Of a DNA stretch of 50,102 nucleotides, positions 36,523-44,195 are shown in pieces; positions within the stretch are counted from its first letter, which is position 1, and each line of letters opens with the position of its first letter. The translations under genes were made by a program, and so were the position numbers. This stretch comes from Planctomycetota bacterium (lineage in GTDB: Bacteria; Planctomycetota; JACOTG01; JAJDCM01): positions 1-50,102 of the forward strand of contig JAJDCM010000406.1 of the NCBI GenBank assembly GCA_029260825.1, in the 5' to 3' direction. The notes under the pieces are model-generated. The model ran no database searches, was not told where the DNA came from, and saw only the letters and a list, made by a program, of their open reading frames with translations.

Positions 36523-38037
36523 CTACTCCTTCGTCGCGTTGGAACCTGTCGGCTCGAACCACTCGTCTACTGCTCCCTTGACGGAGAAGAGAAGGGCGGG
36601 GTCGAACTTGAAGGTCTTGTGGATATAGTCACCGTTATCAAGACGGTTGTATTGTTTCTCGTAGAATTCACGCCGTTCAATGATGTCAGAAAGGGCTTTG
36701 ACCATGATGTCGACATCTTCTTTTGTGTTGTAGATGCCAAAGCTTGCCCGCACCATTCCCTTGTGAAGCTCGGTGAATTCCTCGAGCTCCTCGTCGGTCA
36801 GATCGTCATCGTTCGCAAGGGCTTCGGTGATCATTTCCCGGACGTAGGGATGAGCGCAGAAGCACTCATTGCGAACAGAAACGTTGAAGTAGTCGTTAAG
36901 GATCGCAGCGGTGAGGCCGTGTTCCACCTTCTTGATGTTGAAGGAGATGGCTCCGGCACGCTCGCACTTGTGGCAATCGGCCTCGCCATAGATCGCGATC
37001 TCTGAATAGTGGCTGAGTTTTTCCAATGCGTAGTCGACGATTTCTTCTTCAATTTTCGCGATCGTGTCCATGCCGACCCGGCTAAGAGCATAGAGCGAGG
37101 CAGCAAGACCGATGGCCCCGTTGATGTTGGGAGTGCCGGCCTCTTCCCGGTCGGGGAAGTTTTCCAGGGTGGTGTAGCGGTTCAGGTAAACGTCGTCGAC
37201 CATGCCGCCACCCACTTCTTGGGGTTCAAGACCGCTGAAGAGATCTTTTCTTGTGACGACAACCCCGGGGGAACCGGGGGCGTAGATCTTGTGACCGGAG
37301 AAGATGAGGACGTCGATGTCTTCAAGGGTATTCTCGTGACCGCTCATCTTGATCGGCAGGTGAGCTGCCATCTGCGCCGCGTCAACGACGATCAGGGCTC
37401 CATGGCGGTGTGCCATCGAAGCAATCTTTGCGATGGGATTCACGATGCCGGTCACGTTCGAGACTCCGGTAATGGCAACGTAGTTCACCCGATCGCCGTA
37501 TTCGATCAGGGCCTCCTCCAGCCGTTCGAGGTTGACCTGGCCGATCGATGTGGCGGTCATGGCAGCGGGGACATGCACCACTTCCCCCGAATGTTTCCGG
37601 TGGGGAAGATCGTTGGAGTGATGCTCCATGATCGAAGTAATCACCACGTCTCGGTCGGGTCTCTTGTCTCGAAGAGTGCGGGCGACTCGATTGATGCCGG
37701 CCGTGGTTCCGCTTCCGACATAGAAGGCCGTGTAATCTTGAGGGCACGCATTGACGAACTCCAGCACCATCTCGTGAGTCCACTTGTATTCCTCGGTGGA
37801 GAGCTTTGCGCCAAAGTGAAGCACGCTGTGAGTGTTGGAGTAATAGGGTTGATATCGGGCCATCGCATCCTGGACGACCTTGAGCTGGAGAGTGCTGGCG
37901 GTGCTGTCAAGATAGACCCGTCGAGTGTTTTCTCCAGTGGCAAGGGTATAGGTCACATCGAGGCCAACCGCCTGCCGGCTGATCTGGGAGAAGAGCTGCA
38001 GGCTCTTTTCTTTGTCGGTTTGGGTCTTGGAACTCAT
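36523..38037 (-). CDS. Cysteine desulfurase-like class V aminotransferase
   Basis: A 504-residue PLP enzyme of the SufS/CsdA-like group, about 90 residues longer than typical. Start ATG at 38037. PLP-binding elements are SGTTAGINR, EHHSNDLPHR, VSNVTGIVNPI, VDAAQMAAHLP and the Schiff-base lysine in FSGHKIYAPGSPG (K250). The segment VRNECFCAHPYV near residue 390 aligns with the catalytic-cysteine region of SufS (HCAQP), and both C392 and C394 are present, so desulfurase activity is plausible. The C-terminal ~60 residues are an extension (EKQYNRLDNGDYIHKTFKFDPA). It sits between the sHdrB3 and etfBA genes, an odd place that suggests it feeds persulfide to the system or to cluster assembly. A hairpin precedes it. 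Confidence 0.85.
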   Translation of the reverse strand: MSSKTQTDKEKSLQLFSQISRQAVGLDVTYTLATGENTRRVYLDSTASTLQLKVVQDAMARYQPYYSNTHSVLHFGAKLSTEEYKWTHEMVLEFVNACPQDYTAFYVGSGTTAGINRVARTLRDKRPDRDVVITSIMEHHSNDLPHRKHSGEVVHVPAAMTATSIGQVNLERLEEALIEYGDRVNYVAITGVSNVTGIVNPIAKIASMAHRHGALIVVDAAQMAAHLPIKMSGHENTLEDIDVLIFSGHKIYAPGSPGVVVTRKDLFSGLEPQEVGGGMVDDVYLNRYTTLENFPDREEAGTPNINGAIGLAASLYALSRVGMDTIAKIEEEIVDYALEKLSHYSEIAIYGEADCHKCERAGAISFNIKKVEHGLTAAILNDYFNVSVRNECFCAHPYVREMITEALANDDDLTDEELEEFTELHKGMVRASFGIYNTKEDVDIMVKALSDIIERREFYEKQYNRLDNGDYIHKTFKFDPALLFSVKGAVDEWFEPTGSNATKE

Positions 38038-38071
38038 AGTTTCTTTGGACCGAAAGTGGACCCTTCTTTCT

Positions 38072-38097
38072 GTCCTCTCCACGCCGGGGGAGAGGAC
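38072..38097 (-). terminator. Hairpin inside the sHdr array
   Basis: GTCCTCTCC (38072-38080) and GGAGAGGAC (38089-38097) form a perfect 9-bp stem with an 8-base loop in the 126-base gap between the sHdrB3 and cysteine-desulfurase genes. No T run follows on the minus strand, so partial termination or transcript processing is as likely as a full stop. Confidence 0.4.
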
Positions 38098-38163
38098 GCC
38101 AGATTGTACTCGGCCGGAAGCATTTGGAAAAGAACGGGTTTTGGATCGGGAGCCGTCGACTGT

Positions 38164-39435
38164 CTACTCCATGGATTCCACAACCAACTCGATGATGTCT
38201 TTCACCACGAGTTTTCCTTCGTTTCCGGTCGATTTGACCGCATCCTCAAACCTTGAAACTTCATAAGGGCAACACACGGCGAGAACGTCGGCACCGGTCT
38301 CGACTGCTTCTTCCACCCGTCTCTCGGAAAGCCGTTCACTCACGTGATCAGCCATGAAACCATCAAGCCACATGCCGCCACCGCCTCCGCCGCAACAATA
38401 GCTATTTTCTCGGCACCGTCCCATCTCGATGAGATCGATGCCGGGGATGGCTTTTAGCATGTCGCGTGGTGCATCGTACTCACCGTTGTGGCGTCCGAGG
38501 TAGCACGGATCGTGGAAAGTCACTCGATGATCGAGCTTCTTGGCCAGGTTGAGTTCGCCCATCTTCGGGGCCAGAAACGTGGTGTAGTGAATTGTCTCGA
38601 ATTTGGCGCCGTATTTGGGGTATTCCTTTCGGAATGCGTTGAGTGCGTGGGGGTCGGTGACCAGGACGTCTTTGACCTTGTAGCGCTTGAAGGTCTTGAT
38701 GTTGTGTTCGGCAAATTCTTCGAAGAGGCCGACTTCTCCGGCGAGACGCTGACTGTCGCAGCAGCATTTCTCTTCGGCGCCAAGGATGCCAAAGTCCACG
38801 TTGAGAATGTTGAGCACCTTGGCAAGAGCAAGGCTCGCTTCGATTCCCCGCGGATGATAGCTCGGATAACATTCCACGAACCAGAGGATGTCGGCCTTCT
38901 TCTTCTCTTTCATCAGGGGGACGTTCACGTCGGATCCCTTGAGCCAGGCTGCTCGCTTCTTTGGCGATTCCCCCAGGGGATTTCCGTAGTCGAAAGTGTT
39001 TTCGAAGGCTTTCTGGAGTTCCTCCGGAACGTTTCCCTTGAGGATGGCTTCCTGTCTGACCGCGGGCATGATCTTGATCATGTCCACCTCTTTGGGACAA
39101 ACCCGAAGGCAGTTCATGCACGTGGTGCATTGCCAGAGGTCCTTGCTTTCGAAAAGATCCTCTCCCGTCTGAACCCGTCTGTAGATCCGGCGCGGACCGT
39201 AATCGCCAACGATGTCTACCGGGCAGACCGGTATGCACTGAGCGCATTGGTAGCACCAGCCGAAGGATTCGCCTCCCTCGACTTCGGTTACCTTGTCGAT
39301 GAGCTCCGGGGTGTAGTCCCAGATGACCCGTTGCTCGAACATGCGGTTCCAGTGGCCGGAAATATCCATGCCATCCTGGATGACATGTTCTTTTTCCATG
39401 ATCCGGTCCGGGTCGACGTTTGGGTTGGAACCCAT
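38164..39435 (-). CDS. shdrB3: sHdrB3-type HdrC/HdrB fusion (HdrD-like)
   Basis: A 423-residue fusion of an HdrC-like ferredoxin part and an HdrB-like part. 4Fe-4S motifs are CYQCAQCIPVCP (from C61) and CTTCMNCLRVCP (from C103). The CCG part begins near residue 175. The first repeat has ECYPSYH and an unusual triple CCCD but lacks the final CxxC (TDPHAL). The second repeat is rich: HDPCYLGRHNG, RCRENSYCCGGGGGGMW and VCCPYE. Such HdrD-like fusions replace HdrC2 and HdrB2 in ETF-linked (type II) sHdr clusters and probably carry a noncubane cluster. It starts 3 bases after sHdrH. Confidence 0.88.
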   Translation of the reverse strand: MGSNPNVDPDRIMEKEHVIQDGMDISGHWNRMFEQRVIWDYTPELIDKVTEVEGGESFGWCYQCAQCIPVCPVDIVGDYGPRRIYRRVQTGEDLFESKDLWQCTTCMNCLRVCPKEVDMIKIMPAVRQEAILKGNVPEELQKAFENTFDYGNPLGESPKKRAAWLKGSDVNVPLMKEKKKADILWFVECYPSYHPRGIEASLALAKVLNILNVDFGILGAEEKCCCDSQRLAGEVGLFEEFAEHNIKTFKRYKVKDVLVTDPHALNAFRKEYPKYGAKFETIHYTTFLAPKMGELNLAKKLDHRVTFHDPCYLGRHNGEYDAPRDMLKAIPGIDLIEMGRCRENSYCCGGGGGGMWLDGFMADHVSERLSERRVEEAVETGADVLAVCCPYEVSRFEDAVKSTGNEGKLVVKDIIELVVESME

Positions 39436-39438
39436 CCT

Positions 39439-40194
39439 CTATGCTCCTTCAAGGGCACCTTTGTCAGGGGCTCTCTTGTACACGCCAAGGAGCCGTCGAG
39501 AGAACTCGGGGAGCCCGGGCATGACCTTGTTGAATTCCTGGGTCATCCGCATCTTGAGAACCGTGTAGGCATACACGACATAAACACAGCTCAAGAAGAC
39601 GTCGGTACCAAACATGTTTTTGCTGATGTTTTGAAAACCGGCGGCATCGCCCACCTGGTGAACGAAGGCCAGCGCTTTTCCGACCTTGATGTAAATCTCT
39701 CCCACGGTTTCTCCCGAGAGATCGTATGCAGCGGTCGTCACGAGAGGGAGGGAGCCAGTCCTTGCCTTGGGATCCCACATCCAGCGGGTCCAGAGCCAGT
39801 ACTTCTCGGGTTGGCTGAAATGGAGGAGCTCGCCGGCAAGATCGCAGCGAATCGAATCCGGAACCGAGTCGATGTTCGAGACAAACGACTCGAACCGGAC
39901 ATGGACCTCTTCCTTTCCGTAAAGCAGGGCGTGAATCCACTCCTTGAGTTGATCAAGCCCGTAGCGTTCAATCATGGGCTTGATCTTTCGACGTGCGGAA
40001 AAGATGTTCTTCAACGCGTCCTCTAGCTCTTCTTCACCGAGGGTCGAGATGTTGTCCTCGCTGAACCTTGTTCTGAATTTGCTTGATTTGATCTCGACCG
40101 CGCCGCAAATGCTCACGAGTTCGTCGGGCTCGATTTGATCGAGGATTTCCTTCATGAACTCCTTTGCGGTTTCCGTGTCGACGACTTGATCCAT
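39439..40194 (-). CDS. shdrH: sHdrH-position protein of the sHdr cluster
   Basis: A 251-residue soluble protein with no cofactor motif. It sits exactly where the small hypothetical sHdrH protein is found, between sHdrA and the next Hdr subunit, and its start overlaps the sHdrA stop by one base (TGATG). The sequence is mostly helical (MERYGLDQLKEWIHALLYG-like RYGLDQLKEWIHALLYG; CDLAGELLHFSQPEKYWLWTRWMWD). I infer its name from position only; similarity to known sHdrH must be confirmed. It may be an assembly or interaction subunit. Confidence 0.6.
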   Translation of the reverse strand: MDQVVDTETAKEFMKEILDQIEPDELVSICGAVEIKSSKFRTRFSEDNISTLGEEELEDALKNIFSARRKIKPMIERYGLDQLKEWIHALLYGKEEVHVRFESFVSNIDSVPDSIRCDLAGELLHFSQPEKYWLWTRWMWDPKARTGSLPLVTTAAYDLSGETVGEIYIKVGKALAFVHQVGDAAGFQNISKNMFGTDVFLSCVYVVYAYTVLKMRMTQEFNKVMPGLPEFSRRLLGVYKRAPDKGALEGA

Positions 40195-41252
40195 CAGGTC
40201 GTGACCGCTCTTCGAAGGGCTCCGATGGCTTTCATGGCCGCGGCGCTTCCTGACGAGATCGAGTCTTCAATGTCGGCAGGTCCTGTCGCGGCACCACAGG
40301 CGAAAACGCCTTCCACGGTTGTGGCCACCGTGTTGATGGCTCCTCCCACGGTTTCGATGAACTTGTATTTGTTGAGATCGGCACCGAAAAGGTTGCCCAT
40401 TTCGATGGTGCCCTTGCTTGGTTCCATGCCCACCGAGAGAACCACGATGTCCATCGGGACTTCCATGGGTCTACCCATGGTGGTGTCTTCGCCTCTTACA
40501 AGGAGCCTGTCGCCCTTTTTGATGACTTCCGTGGCGATTCCCTTCACGTAATTGACGTTGTACTTCTCCTGAGATGGCCAGTAGATCTCGTTTTCCCAGT
40601 AGCCGTACATGCGCATATCGATGTAGAAGATGAACACCTTGCATTCGGGGACAAGTTTTCGCACTTCGATCGACTCTTTAGCCGCCACTCCGCAGCAGAC
40701 TTTGGAGCAGTATTCGTTACCGATTTGCCGATCTCGGGATCCGACGCACTGGATGAAGCAAAGTCGCTTTGGCGGCTCCCCGTTCGACGGACGCACCACG
40801 TTTCCTGCACTCAGCATCTTTTCGAGGTCGACCAGCGTGATCACGTCGTCGAACTCGTAGTATCCGTACTGTTGGGTCTCGCGGCCCGGGTCAAAATGCT
40901 GGAAGCCGGTCGCCAGGATGGCGGCTCCAACGGAGATCTTCTCTTCGCCTTGGTCGGCAGTGTTGAGGGTGACCTCGAAGTTGCCGAGGCTTCCGGTTGC
41001 TGCCGTCACCGTTGAGTTGAGTCGGACGTCGACTCCCGGATTGTTGGTGACCGCCGCCGCCATTTCTGCCATGGCTTCTTTTGCGGGGCGAAAGTCGGGA
41101 GTGAGGGCGGCGTAGCTTGAGTGAACAGGAGTTCCTCCCAGGATGCCTTCCTTTTCCACCAGGACGGCTTTGAAGCCGATGTCGGCGATTCCTCGAGCCG
41201 CTTCCAATCCCGCCGGGCCTCCGCCAATAATCAAGATCGGTCGATCACTCAT
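40194..41252 (-). CDS. shdrA: sHdrA, flavin-binding core subunit
   Basis: A 352-residue FAD protein. IIGGGPAGLEAARGIADIGFKAVLVEKE gives the dinucleotide-binding fold (GGGPAG at 10-15), and AILATGFQHFDP and VEGVFACGAATGPADIEDSISSG the conserved second FAD-contact regions. The central cysteine cluster at residues 165-187 (C165, C169, C182, C186, C187) replaces the ferredoxin domains of methanogen HdrA. The size and the missing extra ferredoxin domains match sHdrA. It is predicted to collect electrons from oxidation of LbpA-bound sulfur. It overlaps sHdrB1 by 8 bases and is preceded by GGGAGGATT. Confidence 0.92.
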   Translation of the reverse strand: MSDRPILIIGGGPAGLEAARGIADIGFKAVLVEKEGILGGTPVHSSYAALTPDFRPAKEAMAEMAAAVTNNPGVDVRLNSTVTAATGSLGNFEVTLNTADQGEEKISVGAAILATGFQHFDPGRETQQYGYYEFDDVITLVDLEKMLSAGNVVRPSNGEPPKRLCFIQCVGSRDRQIGNEYCSKVCCGVAAKESIEVRKLVPECKVFIFYIDMRMYGYWENEIYWPSQEKYNVNYVKGIATEVIKKGDRLLVRGEDTTMGRPMEVPMDIVVLSVGMEPSKGTIEMGNLFGADLNKYKFIETVGGAINTVATTVEGVFACGAATGPADIEDSISSGSAAAMKAIGALRRAVTT

Positions 41253-42438
41253 CGCAATCCTCCCAGGTCAGGTACTGCTTCTCACCTGATCTTAGTTTTG
41301 CCACGGCCTCTTCGAACTCGGCCCAGGCCTTGTCCGTGTCAATGCCGATTTTTTGTAGAAAGGGTTTCATGTCGGTGCTGTGCCAGTGGAGCTGCAGTAC
41401 CTTGTAGGGATGGGCTCCCATGGCAAGGGCGGCAAGCTGGGAGTCGGACATGACAGGTAGCCCCACATTCCGATCGTGTGCCTTGGCGGCAAACTGGCTC
41501 TGGTCGAGGGTCGTTACGCAACCCGTGTCATGAGTGATCAGAATGTCTGGGTCGGCTTCTTCCTTCATCACTTCGATCTTTCGCTGCACTGCGAAGGATC
41601 GGGAAAAGTCGCGAGAAACCAGAATGTGCCGGAAACCAAAACCACAGCAATCAAACCAGGTGGAATAATCTTTTACATCGATGCCAAGGGCGATCAGGGT
41701 TGCCGTAATAATCGCCGTTCGTTGGCCCCCGTAGATTTCAGGGGCGAAGATCGCATCTTCGCCGACGAGCTTGTGGTAGTGGCAAGCGGGATGAATGGTT
41801 GCCCGGATCTTGCTCATGTCGATGACCTGTCGCTCGGCGATCTTATCCCGGACGGCGTGTATCCATTCGCTGTAGTGAACCACCTCTTCCGGCATGACGA
41901 GCTTTTTCCCCATCATCTTCAACACGTCCCGAACCTGATGGCGGAGCTTCTCGCTGTGGATGAGCTGTTGTCGGGTTTCTTTGTAATGACCAAAGCTCGT
42001 GCCGCAATGGATGATCGGGAAGTAACCCGATTCGTCTGCGGCGGCGAAGTTTCGCATGGCCACCGCTGATTGAGCGGCGGCATTGGAAGTTGCCGAAGCG
42101 TAGTAGTTCCACGCGGTGCAGGACGTTTGATCCGTCGGATCGTGATAATCAAGCCCGAGCTGGCGATTGATCCAGAAAACGGAAGTTGAGTAGCCGGGAA
42201 TATGGCCGCACTGTCCACAGCTCTTGTGATGCCACGTGGTCTGGAGCGGGATCTTTTTCTTGCGCCCGAATTTGGTCTGGACTTCGATATAGGGTTCGGG
42301 AACGCGTTGGACTTCCCATTCACCGTCTTTTTCGAGTTGATCGACAAGGTCGTGATAGTCGGCGTTGGGGGCGAGGTCAGGATTGCGCTCAAACTTGCGA
42401 TCCTTCGCCTTGTTCATTATGGCCTGATGGGGAATCAT
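41245..42438 (-). CDS. shdrB1: sHdrB1, CCG-domain subunit
   Basis: A 397-residue HdrB-like protein, about 100 residues longer than methanogen HdrB, mainly through an N-terminal extension. The CCG motifs are partly rewritten. The N-terminal repeat has SCGQCGHIPGY, then SCTAWNYY where CC is usual, and HCGTSFGHY where CxxC is usual. The C-terminal repeat has HPACHYHK and a full DCCGFGFR, with DTGCVTTLD keeping only the last cysteine of CPxC. At least one noncubane cluster should still form. Heterodisulfide-type reaction site of the sHdr complex. It lies 72 bases after sHdrC1 and overlaps sHdrA. Confidence 0.88.
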   Translation of the reverse strand: MIPHQAIMNKAKDRKFERNPDLAPNADYHDLVDQLEKDGEWEVQRVPEPYIEVQTKFGRKKKIPLQTTWHHKSCGQCGHIPGYSTSVFWINRQLGLDYHDPTDQTSCTAWNYYASATSNAAAQSAVAMRNFAAADESGYFPIIHCGTSFGHYKETRQQLIHSEKLRHQVRDVLKMMGKKLVMPEEVVHYSEWIHAVRDKIAERQVIDMSKIRATIHPACHYHKLVGEDAIFAPEIYGGQRTAIITATLIALGIDVKDYSTWFDCCGFGFRHILVSRDFSRSFAVQRKIEVMKEEADPDILITHDTGCVTTLDQSQFAAKAHDRNVGLPVMSDSQLAALAMGAHPYKVLQLHWHSTDMKPFLQKIGIDTDKAWAEFEEAVAKLRSGEKQYLTWEDCDE

Positions 42439-42510
42439 GCTATCTCTCTCTCCGTCTTTTCACCGGGGACGGCCCGGATTTTTTCGATCCATTTTTCTTT
42501 GGGAGAAGGG

Positions 42511-43215
42511 TCAATCGAAAGTCACGTCGTAGCCCGCGTCTTCAAGCCTCTCTTCCATGACGTCCTGGAGGATCATGAAGAGCCCCTCGTCCACCTCTTT
42601 GATCATGTCCATGACTCCCGTTGCATGCCAGATCAGATAGAGTTCGATCAGAGTCTTCTCATCGACCTTCCAGCTTGCCTCGGTGGTGTGGAGTGTTTCG
42701 GGGGGAAGGGCTTTTCGCCAGACGTCCAGGTTTTCGGCGATGTCTTTGACATGAGGCCCCCAATCGGGGAAAGCATTGGCTTGCAGCATGTCAGGAGAGA
42801 CTTGAGTTCCGGTCGACATGATCTTGTAGACCACACGTCCGTATCCTTCAAGAGCCTCCTGAGCGCTGGCGAGGCCGTGCTTGACCGCAACTTCTCGCAT
42901 CAAGGTGATGAGCCCGCCCGGAGAGTTCTGCCGGGGACAGCGATCACAGGAAAAGCACTGAGAGCAATCCCAGACGCTATCGTTCAAGAAGACATAGAAA
43001 AGATCGACGTCTTCGCGCGCCACAGATTGGGCGATTTTTCGGGGACTGAAGTCGTAGAAGCGAGCGGACGGGCAGGCGGCAACGCAGATGCCACAGTCGT
43101 AGCATCCGTACATGTAGTCGCCGAAGCGTAGGTCCTCTTTGACTTCTTCGAGAAGAGCTTCCTTTTCCTCGTAAGGGACTTTTCTGTACTGCTTGCCGGA
43201 TAGGTCAAGACCCAC
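42511..43215 (-). CDS. shdrC1: sHdrC1, 4Fe-4S dicluster subunit
   Basis: A 234-residue ferredoxin-like subunit. The GTG at 43215 is chosen because AGGGAGACGAGAA lies just upstream and the protein then begins VGLDLSGKQYRKVPY. Upstream sequence in the same frame overlaps the LbpA gene and is not expected to be translated. The two cluster motifs are CYDCGICVAACP (from C38) and CSQCFSCDRCP (from C84). A long helical C-terminal part follows, as in HdrC. It should relay electrons between the flavin subunit and the CCG subunit. First gene of the C1-B1-A-H-B3 series. Confidence 0.9.
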   Translation of the reverse strand: MGLDLSGKQYRKVPYEEKEALLEEVKEDLRFGDYMYGCYDCGICVAACPSARFYDFSPRKIAQSVAREDVDLFYVFLNDSVWDCSQCFSCDRCPRQNSPGGLITLMREVAVKHGLASAQEALEGYGRVVYKIMSTGTQVSPDMLQANAFPDWGPHVKDIAENLDVWRKALPPETLHTTEASWKVDEKTLIELYLIWHATGVMDMIKEVDEGLFMILQDVMEERLEDAGYDVTFD

Positions 43216-43253
43216 TTCTCGTCTCCCTTGGTTGTGTTTTTCGGACGAACGGA

Positions 43254-43724
43254 TCAGGCTTCGAAACCTTCCACGTGATCGCAAGCCTGGATGTCATCGG
43301 CTTCGATTTTTGTCCGGTAGGCTTCCACGGCTTCCTGACCGGTGACCATCAGCTTCATCTCTTCTTCCAGGTCGCTCGGCCGGAGTTTGACGATCCACCC
43401 GGCTTTGTAAGGACTTCGATTGATGGTGGCGGCATCCTGGGTCAAGACGTCGTTGATCTCAACGATTTCTCCCGAGATGGGAGTCTTTACCGGGCCGACC
43501 CACTTACTGCTCTCGACGGTGGCAATCGGCCTCCCTTTGGCGCGGACGCTGCCCGGCTTCTTGGGCTTGCAGTGAAGAAGAGGTCCAGCGAGGTTCTGGG
43601 CAATGTCGGTCATCCCGAGGGTGACCAATCCATCGTCGCCGACCATGATCCAGGTGTGATCCGTGACGTTGTAATGAAGGGAGAGGGGAATCACGCAGCC
43701 CCGAACGTCGGGATTTTCTGACAT
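43254..43724 (-). CDS. lbpA: Lipoate-binding protein LbpA (GcvH-like)
   Basis: A 156-residue GcvH-like protein with an AAAGGAG four bases before the ATG. The lipoyl lysine is in ATVESSKWVGPVKTPISGEI (K74), and the flanking strands (DHTWIMVGDDGLVTLGMTDIAQNLAGPL, NRSPYKAGWIVKLRPSDL) are the GcvH fold. In sHdr systems LbpA carries sulfur bound to dihydrolipoate and is the substrate carrier of the complex, rather than a glycine cleavage protein. Its place directly before shdrC1 supports this; no gcvPT genes are nearby. Confidence 0.93.
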   Translation of the reverse strand: MSENPDVRGCVIPLSLHYNVTDHTWIMVGDDGLVTLGMTDIAQNLAGPLLHCKPKKPGSVRAKGRPIATVESSKWVGPVKTPISGEIVEINDVLTQDAATINRSPYKAGWIVKLRPSDLEEEMKLMVTGQEAVEAYRTKIEADDIQACDHVEGFEA

Positions 43725-43803
43725 TCCGCTCCTTTGGCTAGTTGTTGCAAGGTTATTTGCCGTAGCTAGTTATGGTGTATTCTGTCCGGCTTTCAGGCGG
43801 AAA

Positions 43804-44187
43804 TCAGAAATACATCACGTGGTCAGCCTCTAGCGATAGGTCGATGATACTGGTTGCCCCCAGGATTTGCACTCCATCAATCAAATCGTCTTGGGTCATG
43901 TTGAAGAGAGCCATGCTCTGATGGCAGACCCGAAGGCTCACTTCCGACTCGAGAGCCTGGTCCAACATGGTCCTCAGAGTGACGTTGCTGGTGGGATCCA
44001 GCTTGATTTTCTCTGCCTCACCCTTCTTTAGCTGATTGGTACCGTCCATGGTGAACCAGATCATGGTTTCAATCTCCATCGCGGCAGAAGCCATGGCGTA
44101 GAAGATGGGGGAGTAGGTTCTTCTCGGGGTCTCGATGCCGTGGGTTTGGATGACGAGAATTTTCTTCTCTTCGAAATCGTCGGACAT
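43804..44187 (-). CDS. DsrE-family sulfur relay protein
   Basis: A 127-residue DsrE-like protein. The fold start is KILVIQTHGIETPRRTYSPIFYAMASAAMEIE, and the conserved active cysteine lies in RVCHQSMALF (C88), followed by GVQILGATSIIDLSLEADHVMYF. Family members in sulfur oxidisers (DsrE3 type) exchange sulfane sulfur with TusA. AAGGAG lies 4 bases before the ATG. It begins 8 bases after the second lipoate ligase gene and precedes lbpA. Which DsrE subgroup it belongs to needs a tree. Confidence 0.88.
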   Translation of the reverse strand: MSDDFEEKKILVIQTHGIETPRRTYSPIFYAMASAAMEIETMIWFTMDGTNQLKKGEAEKIKLDPTSNVTLRTMLDQALESEVSLRVCHQSMALFNMTQDDLIDGVQILGATSIIDLSLEADHVMYF

Positions 44188-44195
44188 GATTCTCC

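Noticed and set aside
37009..38256. 415-codon plus-strand frame opposite the cysteine desulfurase gene
   Set aside because: The minus-strand frame has clear PLP and cysteine motifs; the antisense frame has none.
38488..40026. 512-codon plus-strand frame opposite sHdrB3 and sHdrH
   Set aside because: It spans two tightly packed minus-strand genes with strong cluster motifs and carries no motif of its own.
42463..42477. Small inverted repeat between sHdrC1 and sHdrB1
   Set aside because: Only a 5-bp stem, no T run, and it sits in a gap where coupling is expected.
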